32,501 nt of DNA from a virus, in the IMG/VR virus record IMGVR_UViG_3300027759_003243, positions 1-32,501 of that record; one strand, 5' to 3'. The translations under genes and the position numbers were made by a program. The notes beneath the pieces were generated by a model. That model did not search any database, was not told the DNA's origin, and worked only from the letters and a program-made list of their open reading frames with translations. Below are positions 4,730 through 11,006 of this stretch, piece by piece. Numbering within the stretch: the first letter of the stretch is position 1; each line of letters begins with the position of its first letter.

Positions 4730-6193
4730 TTATAAATTTAATTGAAATTTTACGTAGTTTTTAAGAAACTCAGCAGTAAAACTACGCATTGAATTCCAAT
4801 CTAAATCTTTTTTATATTTGTCAATGATGTCATCAATAGCGTAACCCGCTGATATTGGTTCGCCAAGTTGATAGCCTGCTGCTTTTTTATGTTCTCTTCC
4901 ACTAACATTTAGCTGAAAAGACTTTAATGTAGCATCACGATAATCCCATGTATCATTTGTCCATCGTGTATTATCTATAGGGGATAAAAATTTATAGCCA
5001 TGAGCAGCATAATTTTTATCAAATTCACTCGCCCATTTATTTGTATTATTTCTATAAATATGTAAAGCATGATACAACCAACTATGCATACCATTATCAA
5101 TACACCATTGTTCTGTTTTGTCTAAATCATCAGGAGAGTCTCCGGTTAATCCTACAATAAACCCTAACTCAAATGTAATATCATTTTTCCAAATGCTTTT
5201 TAATTCTAACAAAAAATCTTTAGCATTTTTACCGTTCCAAGGCTTACCAATTGCCTTACTTGCTTCTAGCCCAAAACTTTCTATACCAAAAAATGTGCTA
5301 CGTAGTCCGCTGTATTTTAATGATTCAATTTGTGTTCTAGTACTACCAATTATATCTAAACGATTGTAGCCAATCCATTCAAGTTTAAATGGCAATGTTT
5401 GTGCCATTTCTGCCAACTCATCAATTTTTTCAATACTTTCATTCATTGTATCATCAACAAAAAAGTATCGTGTGGTGCCAAATTTTTCAAAATTTGATAT
5501 CAATTCTTCTTTAATTAAAGAAAAATCTCGTATATATGTCCCCTTTCGTTTACCTAATAGGGGATAATTACAAAAACCACACTTAAATTGACATCCTCTA
5601 CCTAACTCTAACGGCAACACCTCATGAGGCTGTATACCTAACTTATCCATAAACCCATTGCCTTTTTTTGTAATATCAAAATTTGAACGTAAAATAATCT
5701 TATTTGATTTTTCATCAAGATATTTTAATAATGTATCTTCTGAATGATTGTAAAATTTAATCCAGCTAGCATCCCCTGTGTGGGCATGTGACCCACCTAT
5801 AAGCCAATCTAATGCTGGATATTTGCTTCTTAGTCTGGCCCTTGTTAGTGTTACCCAGTTTGGCATGCCGTCTCGTGTGAGTTCCGGGCCCCAGTCCGGG
5901 CCCCTACGTAAACTAATTGATGTGGCTAATGGCGCATCATAAGCTATAGAAGTGTTGGCTATGCTTTCGTTAGGGTACCAAAATGTGCTACTGACGCCAA
6001 TGGCTATTGTTGTACTATCAATATGTTTTTCAGTTAATGAAACCAAGTCATCAGTTGACAACAAACTACAAAAATCAATAACCTTTACTGTGTATCCAAA
6101 TTGTGTTAACCAAACTGCTAACTGATGGGCACCGGCTGGCCGCAATGCTGCGTAATCTAAATTAAATGTATTCCAAAGTATTAAATTTGCCAT
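4730..6193 (-). CDS. B12-binding-domain-like radical SAM enzyme
   Basis: 487 residues. The N-terminal ~160 residues look like the Rossmann B12-binding domain of class B radical SAM enzymes, but I see no DxHxxG cobalamin motif. The radical SAM core begins at GRGCQFKCGFC with cluster cysteines 201, 205 and 208, followed by a typical TIM-barrel sequence and a C-terminal extension. It is a paralogue of the protein at 7422-8963; both share the CNxPxLG and GIESF segments. Reaction unknown: methyl transfer, methylthiolation or ring chemistry are possible. The ATG has TAAATA five bases upstream (6204-6199) and no Shine-Dalgarno. The gene follows tRNA-Glu. Confidence 0.85.
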   Translation of the reverse strand: MANLILWNTFNLDYAALRPAGAHQLAVWLTQFGYTVKVIDFCSLLSTDDLVSLTEKHIDSTTIAIGVSSTFWYPNESIANTSIAYDAPLATSISLRRGPDWGPELTRDGMPNWVTLTRARLRSKYPALDWLIGGSHAHTGDASWIKFYNHSEDTLLKYLDEKSNKIILRSNFDITKKGNGFMDKLGIQPHEVLPLELGRGCQFKCGFCNYPLLGKRKGTYIRDFSLIKEELISNFEKFGTTRYFFVDDTMNESIEKIDELAEMAQTLPFKLEWIGYNRLDIIGSTRTQIESLKYSGLRSTFFGIESFGLEASKAIGKPWNGKNAKDFLLELKSIWKNDITFELGFIVGLTGDSPDDLDKTEQWCIDNGMHSWLYHALHIYRNNTNKWASEFDKNYAAHGYKFLSPIDNTRWTNDTWDYRDATLKSFQLNVSGREHKKAAGYQLGEPISAGYAIDDIIDKYKKDLDWNSMRSFTAEFLKNYVKFQLNL

Positions 6194-6234
6194 ATATATA
6201 TTTATGTGACACTAACGAATGCTATACATAAACT

Positions 6235-6309
6235 TGGTACTCAGTACGGGAATCGAACCCGTCTTTACAACTTGAAAGGGTGTCGTCCTAACCGATAGAC
6301 GAACCGAGT
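6235..6309 (-). tRNA. tRNA-Glu (TTC)
   Basis: Acceptor ACTCGGT/ACTGAGT, encoded CCA, D stem GTC/GAC, anticodon loop CTTTCAA giving TTC. One C-T mismatch in the anticodon stem. Confidence 0.87.
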
Positions 6310-6319
6310 ATAATAAAAC

Positions 6320-6375
6320 AGGATAGCATTTTTTTCATTAACGTTGAAAGTTTTTGAGTTTGCTGTTGCTATCCT
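6320..6375 (-). other. Spacer bounded by a 9-bp inverted repeat
   Basis: AGGATAGCA (6320-6328) / TGCTATCCT (6367-6375) encloses an A/T-rich 38-base interior that includes a TTCA/TGAA hairpin around AACGTT. It lies between tRNA-Thr(TGT) and tRNA-Glu. It may be an RNA processing helix. Confidence 0.45.
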
Positions 6376-6380
6376 AAAAC

Positions 6381-6454
6381 TGGTGCCCCATGACAGAATT
6401 GAACTGCCGTATCCTGATTACAAAACAGGCGTAATACCGTTATACGAAAAGGGC
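6381..6454 (-). tRNA. tRNA-Thr (TGT), second copy
   Basis: Acceptor GCCCTTT/ATGGGGC with one mismatch, discriminator A, encoded CCA, loop TTTGTAA giving TGT on a stem with four good pairs. Same length and 3' half as the copy at 3-76, so the two are probably duplicates that have diverged. Confidence 0.85.
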
Positions 6455-6460
6455 TAAAAC

Positions 6461-6535
6461 TGGCGCCATGGACGAGAATCGAACTCGCATAGAACGGATA
6501 GACAATCCGGTGCATTACCAGTCTGCTACCATGGC
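6461..6535 (-). tRNA. tRNA-Asp (GTC)
   Basis: Perfect acceptor GCCATGG/CCATGGC, discriminator G (the Asp identity base), encoded CCA, loop TTGTCTA giving GTC on a four-pair stem, T arm GCGAG-TTCGATT-CTCGT. Confidence 0.9.
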
Positions 6536-6542
6536 ATATATC

Positions 6543-6635
6543 TTCTCCCGACAGGACTTTCACCTGTAATATGTACAAACATCTATGTACCTTGCTTATG
6601 CAACTGAGACTGTTTAGCCCTCAGACTGACGAGAA
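6543..6635 (-). ncRNA. Cloverleaf-like structured RNA without CCA or canonical anticodon
   Basis: The spacer between tRNA-Asn and tRNA-Asp closes with TTCTC (6543-6547) / GAGAA (6631-6635) and contains four successive hairpins on the minus strand: CTGAG/CTCAG, TTGC-ATAA-GCAA, GTACA/TGTAC, and ACAGG/CCTGT with a seven-base loop TGAAAGT placed where a T arm would be. The order mimics D, anticodon, variable and T arms, but the four-base second loop cannot be an anticodon loop and no CCA follows. Candidate tRNA mimic or decayed tRNA. Confidence 0.48.
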
Positions 6636-6638
6636 ATT

Positions 6639-6717
6639 TGGCTCCGTATCTGGGTAACGATCCCAGCTAGTCATTGATTAACAGTCAAGTCCGTGCACCA
6701 TGCTCGGATTCTACGGA
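6639..6717 (-). tRNA. tRNA-Asn (GTT), divergent second copy
   Basis: Acceptor TCCGTAG/ATACGGA (six of seven pairs), discriminator G, encoded CCA, loop CTGTTAA on TTGA/TCAA giving GTT. T loop ATCGTTA is the swapped A54/T58 variant and the D arm is unusual. Little similarity to the Asn tRNA at 84-160 outside the anticodon arm. Confidence 0.83.
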
Positions 6718-6724
6718 ATAAATT

Positions 6725-6798
6725 TGGCAGGGGCACTAGGGATTGAACCTAGGCTAACAGAGTCAAAGTCTGTTGTGCTACCATTACACAATGCCCCA
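6725..6798 (-). tRNA. tRNA-Gln (TTG)
   Basis: Starts with T1 facing T72 (a weak first pair is a glutamine identity feature), GGGGCA/TGCCCC, G73, encoded CCA, perfect stem ACAGA/TCTGT with loop CTTTGAC giving TTG. First tRNA of the unit transcribed from 7042-7014. Confidence 0.9.
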
Positions 6799-6825
6799 AT
6801 AAATTTGTAACACACTATTTCTAAT

Positions 6826-7007
6826 GTGTGTATTAAAGCACTCTACATGGGTGCGTACCCACGTGTCACCTTTCGGCTAGAGAATGCTTTAATACGCTAC
6901 GATTTTTTGTCTCACAATAGAGACTCCATCCCGTAGGCCGCCCATTCGCCCATGTTTAAAGTGCAGGCTAGGATCTCGTTTCCTATAACACACTATCTTT
7001 CTAACTA
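6826..7007 (-). ncRNA. Structured leader of the Gln-Asn-Asp-Thr-Glu tRNA unit, with a three-way-junction domain
   Basis: Between the promoter and tRNA-Gln. The strongest domain is 6830-6895: an 11-bp stem GTATTAAAGCA / TGCTTTAATAC, inside it CTCTA (6841-6845) / TAGAG (6878-6882), and two apical hairpins. On the minus strand these are GCC-GAAA-GGT with a GNRA tetraloop (6877-6868) and TGGGT-ACGC-ACCCA (6861-6848). Upstream are GTCTC/GAGAC (6909-6913, 6920-6924), CTACG/CGTAG around it, and TAGGA/TCCTA. A downstream hairpin ACACAC/GTGTGT (6810-6831) overlaps one stem and could be an alternative fold. Confidence 0.5.
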
Positions 7008-7013
7008 ATCCAT

Positions 7014-7042
7014 ACTATAACAGAGTATCCATTTACTGTCAA
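7014..7042 (-). promoter_or_regulatory. Sigma70-type promoter for the tRNA-Gln unit
   Basis: On the minus strand TTGACA (7042-7037), 17-bp spacer, TATAGT (7019-7014). Inverted arms ATAACAGAGT and ACTCTGTTAT surround the -35 box and spacer. It lies just beyond the terminator of the upstream RNA unit. Confidence 0.83.
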
Positions 7043-7065
7043 ACTCTGTTATGTTGTTTTTATAC

Positions 7066-7110
7066 AACACAAAAACAAAAACCCCTGAGTACTTTCGTAT
7101 CCCAGGGGTT
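7066..7110 (-). terminator. Strong rho-independent terminator of the 7.2-kb RNA unit
   Basis: Stem AACCCCTG (7080-7087) / CAGGGGTT (7103-7110) with an inner TAC-TTTC-GTA hairpin. On the minus strand the stem is followed by TTTTTGTTTTTG. A second small hairpin GTTGT/ACAAC follows at 7053-7068. Confidence 0.85.
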
Positions 7111-7122
7111 GAATAAATTTGT

Positions 7123-7272
7123 TATGATGTAACTTGTTATTCCGGTCCCCGGGCACCTCTTTGGTTATCATTGCCGCGAATACTTGTAGGATATGATACC
7201 GCAAAGGCCGCTAAGGTCTCTATAGACCATAGTCCCGTATGTTTCGGCATGTAACAAGTTTTATTCATCATA
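7123..7272 (-). ncRNA. Independently transcribed structured non-coding RNA
   Basis: Lies between its own promoter (7367-7339) and terminator (7110-7066), giving a predicted transcript of about 265 nt with no good ORF. The core is closed by two stacked helices, TATGATG (7123-7129) / CATCATA (7266-7272) and AACTTGTTA (7131-7139) / TAACAAGTT (7252-7260). Inside on the minus strand are CCG-AAACATA-CGG, an eight-pair hairpin with loop ATAG and arms GGTCT/AGACC (7211-7232), TATCAT/ATGATA (7166-7171, 7193-7198) and a GC-rich GGTGCCCGGGGACC element. No known family recognised. The T4 tRNA cluster also encodes stable non-tRNA RNAs of unknown role, which is the closest precedent. Confidence 0.65.
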
Positions 7273-7338
7273 GTATTCTATTTAGTCCTGGTTTAAAATA
7301 ACAGCAAATAACATATGTTTTTTACTGTTTATGTGTGT

Positions 7339-7367
7339 ATTATATAGCAGTATTGATTAGAAGTCAA
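7339..7367 (-). promoter_or_regulatory. Sigma70-type promoter for the structured RNA
   Basis: On the minus strand TTGACT (7367-7362), 17-bp spacer, TATAAT (7344-7339). A short palindrome AGAAG-GTTGA-CTTCT overlaps the -35 box. It lies head to head with the radical SAM gene start at 7422. Confidence 0.83.
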
Positions 7368-7421
7368 CCTTCTATTTACCCAAAGATTTTAGATATATCA
7401 TACCAAGCTAAATATGTATCT

Positions 7422-8963
7422 ATGTATCATTGTTTACTATTTAATCTTCACAAGCCACACACCGATAATTCCTGGGCAAGAACATCAGGTATACATCGAA
7501 TAGCAAATCACTTAAGAGAGCAAGGATGGGATGCTGAAGTTATTGACTTTGCTATAGCCTGGAGTTTTTCTCAATTAGAAGAATTAGCTAAATCTAGAAT
7601 AACATCAAATACTAAATTTATTGGATTTTCACATATGTTTCAAATGGGGAAATCACTTAAGAATTGGCCGGCATCAATAGAAAAATTTTGTGCCTATATT
7701 AAACAAACTTATCCTGACATAGTTATAATAACCGGATCGCAACACAATCCCAATTTCATTTCAGACAAGGTTGATTATAGTGTAACTGGTTACGGGGAAC
7801 ATGCCCTAGATGCGCTACTGAAATATAAATTCAGCAATGGACCAAGGCCTAAATTCAATTTAATAAAAGGATTGGCCGGGCAAAAATTGATTCATGCTTT
7901 AGAAAGCTATCCGGCTCACCCAATGCGTGAACCTACATTAATTTATGAAGATAGAGATTTTATTTTCCCCGGTGAGTGGAGCACCATAGAGTTTAGTCGT
8001 GGATGTAAATTTTCTTGCTCTTTTTGTAATTTTCCTGTACTAGGAGTTAAAGGAGATTATACAAGGACTGCTGAAGGTTTTAGAAATCATATAATGACTA
8101 ACTATGATAGATTTGGGATAGAAAATTATATGGTGTCTGACGAGACCTTTAATGATAGCACCGAGAAGATTACTAAGTTTGCAGATGTTGTTGAGACTTT
8201 ACCTTGGAAACCATATTTTACGGGTTTTCTAAGAGCCGATTTGTTAGTAAGCCGACCTAAAGATAAAGAAGAATTATTGCGTATGGGGTTTTTGGGACAT
8301 TTCTATGGAATAGAAAGTTTCAATCATGCTACCGGAAAGATAATAGGAAAAGGGATGGACCCAAGTAGGTTGCAACAAGGGTTAATTGATGTTAAAAAAT
8401 ACTTACTAGAGAACAGTAATAATACATATAGAGGGATGATTAGTATAATATATGGATTACCGTTAGAAACAAAAGAATCACTGTGTCAAACTGAAGAATG
8501 GCTTTTGGCAAACTGGAGAGACCAAAGCCTGATATCTTGGGGGCTTGATCTTACTGATAATGATATGGGTGCTAGTCATTCAAAACTTTCATTAAACTAT
8601 TCAAAATACGGATACAAAAAAATAGAAGGACCTTATGATTTCAAAAGGTACACTCAATCATTTTATAGTACGCCGGGCAACGTAACTATCACAGAAGATG
8701 AAGATGGCGACAAGGATGATGTTATCAATTGGAAAAATGAAAACATGGATCTTTCATACGCAATGGATAAAGCAAGAATTATTAAAAACAAATTTCCATT
8801 AAATGGTGGATTTCAAATAGGAAATTTACTTATAAATAAAAATACTAATAAATCAGCAACTATAGAAGAACGACTTTCTATTACTAGTAATCAAGCCGGC
8901 TGGAATTATACTGATTTTACTAAATTTATATCTAATTACATTGACAAAAAACTAAGTTTGTAA
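7422..8963 (+). CDS. B12-binding-domain-like radical SAM enzyme, second copy
   Basis: About 513 residues from the ATG at 7422. I prefer this start to 7335 because the extra residues look non-coding and overlap the minus promoter, while TAAATA (7409-7414) ends seven bases before this ATG. The N-terminal Rossmann-like domain ends in TGYGEHALDALL, similar to the GxGE segment of B12-binding radical SAM proteins, but DxHxxG is absent. The cluster motif SRGCKFSCSFC gives cysteines 195, 199 and 202. Paralogous to 4730-6193. Substrate unknown. The stop codon overlaps that of the convergent gene by 12 bases. Confidence 0.85.
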   Translation: MYHCLLFNLHKPHTDNSWARTSGIHRIANHLREQGWDAEVIDFAIAWSFSQLEELAKSRITSNTKFIGFSHMFQMGKSLKNWPASIEKFCAYIKQTYPDIVIITGSQHNPNFISDKVDYSVTGYGEHALDALLKYKFSNGPRPKFNLIKGLAGQKLIHALESYPAHPMREPTLIYEDRDFIFPGEWSTIEFSRGCKFSCSFCNFPVLGVKGDYTRTAEGFRNHIMTNYDRFGIENYMVSDETFNDSTEKITKFADVVETLPWKPYFTGFLRADLLVSRPKDKEELLRMGFLGHFYGIESFNHATGKIIGKGMDPSRLQQGLIDVKKYLLENSNNTYRGMISIIYGLPLETKESLCQTEEWLLANWRDQSLISWGLDLTDNDMGASHSKLSLNYSKYGYKKIEGPYDFKRYTQSFYSTPGNVTITEDEDGDKDDVINWKNENMDLSYAMDKARIIKNKFPLNGGFQIGNLLINKNTNKSATIEERLSITSNQAGWNYTDFTKFISNYIDKKLSL

Positions 8964-9914
8964 AGTTGTTTCAATTTTAGTTCTAATTTTTTTAAGTTCA
9001 TCATATATTTTTGAACCTAATTTTTCACTAGTAATTCTATGATGATGGAACGGGCCTGCTCCGTTTGGATGTAATGGATCCATCCAGATATCATGCTGAT
9101 CCAATGTAACAAACGGTATTGTTGTTCTATAATGAGTTTTAAATCCTTTTGTTCCTAAGTTGGCTAATCTTCGTATATGCTTAATATCTGTTGGATCTAC
9201 CATTATTTTAGTTGGCTTGTAAAAGGGGATCCAGTCGGTACGTGGCTGTAATGTAGGTAGTTTTACTATGTTTGTAGTGTCGGTGTAGGAGAATTCTGTC
9301 AACAATGTATCTACTAATATACATCTATCCCCAAATATAGCAATCAATTCTTTAGTAAACTGTTTGAACAAATCAATATTTTGCCCGATAACTTCGGCTT
9401 GGTCAAAACACCTGTGATGTTGCGTTTTAATTAATTCATCTGCTAACCAACTAAACGGCGAGTTTGAATTCTTTAACAACTTTATCATAGGAGGAACAAT
9501 GGTGAATGCTTCATTACTAGTCACGTACTTTGTGTATAGTTCAGCACTAAAGTTACAAACTAATATATCGTTAGGGCCAGCGTTTTCCTGATAAAATTTG
9601 ATATAGGGAAATTTTATAATTTCGTGGTATATCCAATAATGATCTACCAATGGTGGTTTATGTCTAATAGAATACATTGTATCAAATACACGATTAGCAA
9701 TGGTATTTGGCGGGGTATACAGTGATAACAAGCTAGGAGAACGAATTGGTAATTTACCCTTGTTCAAATCTAAATCATAAGGTCTATCATTGTAGTAGTA
9801 CTTGTCTATATCAAATTCACGTCGGATAGGTGATATGTCAACCGCGTCCCACACATCACATGAACCAAAAACAAAAATTTTAGACTTAGGGGGAATATTA
9901 GTAGGTAGTTCCAT
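8952..9914 (-). CDS. SGNH-like hydrolase-fold protein
   Basis: About 320 residues. Begins FVFGSCDVWDAV, a GSC-type block I with candidate S18, and ends with WMDPLHPNG (D279/H282) in the position of the SGNH D-x-x-H block. It resembles GSCFA/DUF-type SGNH proteins rather than classic GDSL lipases; assignment is by motif only. ATG at 9914 is preferred to an upstream TTG. TATAAATA (9929-9922), a perfect T4-late box, stands seven bases before it and no Shine-Dalgarno is seen. Confidence 0.68.
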   Translation of the reverse strand: MELPTNIPPKSKIFVFGSCDVWDAVDISPIRREFDIDKYYYNDRPYDLDLNKGKLPIRSPSLLSLYTPPNTIANRVFDTMYSIRHKPPLVDHYWIYHEIIKFPYIKFYQENAGPNDILVCNFSAELYTKYVTSNEAFTIVPPMIKLLKNSNSPFSWLADELIKTQHHRCFDQAEVIGQNIDLFKQFTKELIAIFGDRCILVDTLLTEFSYTDTTNIVKLPTLQPRTDWIPFYKPTKIMVDPTDIKHIRRLANLGTKGFKTHYRTTIPFVTLDQHDIWMDPLHPNGAGPFHHHRITSEKLGSKIYDELKKIRTKIETTLQT

Positions 9915-9921
9915 AGTAGAG

Positions 9922-9953
9922 TATTTATACAGCAATATTCAGTAGAATAAATA
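9922..9953. promoter_or_regulatory. Divergent pair of late-type promoter boxes
   Basis: TATAAATA on the minus strand (9929-9922) faces the SGNH-like gene. AATAAATA on the plus strand (9946-9953) faces the small paralogue at 9971, which also has a GAGGA ribosome-binding site at 9958-9962. Matches the T4 late consensus TATAAATA. Confidence 0.6.
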
Positions 9954-9970
9954 GCTTGAGGACATAATCA

Positions 9971-10303
9971 ATGTATAAAGTTACTATAACACATACCAGA
10001 ATAGACATATCTACTCCGTTCTTTTGGGAAACAGATTTAGCTAACCATGAAGAAATACATAATATTGTAACTGAAATTTGGAACGGTGCGGCGCAATTAA
10101 TTCCCGCTGATCCGTTAGAAAGAAATTATTCATCGGACGGACTAGTATCTACTAGAATACAAATATTTGAAAGTATGGATGCGTACTATGATTGTAAAAA
10201 AATAATAAACACTCATTCAAAGTTACTCGGTTACTGGAAATTTAGAAATGATTATAATTATGAAAATAATATCTTCCGAAATATTATTGAGGAAAGTATG
10301 TAA
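9971..10303 (+). CDS. Small protein family member 1 (MYKVT...PFFWETDL)
   Basis: 110 residues, first of three paralogues with 14122-14451 and 14473-14790. Shared pattern: MYK-T at the start, TR near residue 10, PFFWETDL near 17-24, a Y-x-(D/E)DxLV/T-T strand, a YY pair, then W-x-(F/V)R-(N/D)-x-YN and IFR-(x)n-EE at the end. No signal, no membrane segment, no known family. GAGG is spaced 8 bases from the ATG. It overlaps the convergent oxygenase by 20 bases. Small size and copy number suggest a structural or binding partner role, but that is a guess. Confidence 0.8.
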   Translation: MYKVTITHTRIDISTPFFWETDLANHEEIHNIVTEIWNGAAQLIPADPLERNYSSDGLVSTRIQIFESMDAYYDCKKIINTHSKLLGYWKFRNDYNYENNIFRNIIEESM

Positions 10304-11003
10304 GGTCAGCAATCTTTTCTTTACTGGCTTCTGATAACCGTTGTCTAGTAATATCTGTAACTGAACCAGTTAATTGTAGCATGGGTCTATCCCACCATCC
10401 CATATTACATGATGAGTGTGGCATGTTTTTCCAATCCCATGTAATACAATCTCCCGCTTTCCACTGAGACCATATAGCATTTCCTAATTGAAATACTTGA
10501 CCAAGCTGCCAATCTGACAGCATAATCGCAAAGCGGCGAAACTCTAGTTCAGTTGACATGTTTAAGTTATCTAAATGTGTATGTATCATTTGGCCAGTTC
10601 GCTGATTATGAAACTTTAATGCGCTATTCTCCATACCTAGATATTCGTTTATTTTTCTAAACTCAGTAACATTTGTTGCTAACAACCTATCGAATATCAT
10701 CTGATCGGGGTTGGCGCCTGCTCTTATTAAATCTTGTTGTTCAGCATTGAATTCGTACGGAGCGTCTGTTTTACTCATAACCTGAGTACTCCAAGAACTT
10801 GGCTTGGACAATGGTATACAATATTCAATTGCTTTAGTAAAATCTAAATTAAAGTTACATACAAATGTGTAACTATCGGTGCCGTGTTCAGGAGGGCGAG
10901 AAGTGTCAAAATGCCAACTGCTTCGTTGTTTAGTATAATCCCAACGGCTGTCTTTCCAGTTTGACCTAGACTTCCAATCATGTGAATCTACTATAAATGA
11001 CAT
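10284..11003 (-). CDS. Putative Fe(II)/2-oxoglutarate oxygenase
   Basis: 239 residues. Candidate facial triad H143-x-D145 in MIHTHLDN, distal H196 in MPHSSCN, and R206 in RPMLQLTG for the 2-oxoglutarate carboxylate. Between them the WKAGDCITWDW strand is typical of the double-stranded beta-helix. Close in style to aspartyl/asparaginyl hydroxylase-like phage proteins; substrate unknown. TATAAATA at 11031-11024 lies 20 bases ahead of the ATG inside the end of the preceding gene. Confidence 0.75.
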   Translation of the reverse strand: MSFIVDSHDWKSRSNWKDSRWDYTKQRSSWHFDTSRPPEHGTDSYTFVCNFNLDFTKAIEYCIPLSKPSSWSTQVMSKTDAPYEFNAEQQDLIRAGANPDQMIFDRLLATNVTEFRKINEYLGMENSALKFHNQRTGQMIHTHLDNLNMSTELEFRRFAIMLSDWQLGQVFQLGNAIWSQWKAGDCITWDWKNMPHSSCNMGWWDRPMLQLTGSVTDITRQRLSEASKEKIADLTYFPQ

Positions 11004-11006
11004 AAA

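Noticed and set aside
6369-6578. A 69-codon minus-strand frame
   Set aside because: It crosses tRNA-Asp and tRNA-Thr and has no ribosome-binding site.
1500-7272. Known large phage RNAs such as GOLLD or ROOL
   Set aside because: Those are several hundred nucleotides long as single units; the elements here are 40-340 nt, separate, and show no motif I can match. A covariance search would be needed to exclude it fully.
7335-7421. Upstream start for the second radical SAM gene
   Set aside because: The extra 29 residues look unlike the family and overlap a strong minus-strand promoter; the ATG at 7422 has the same box spacing as other genes here.
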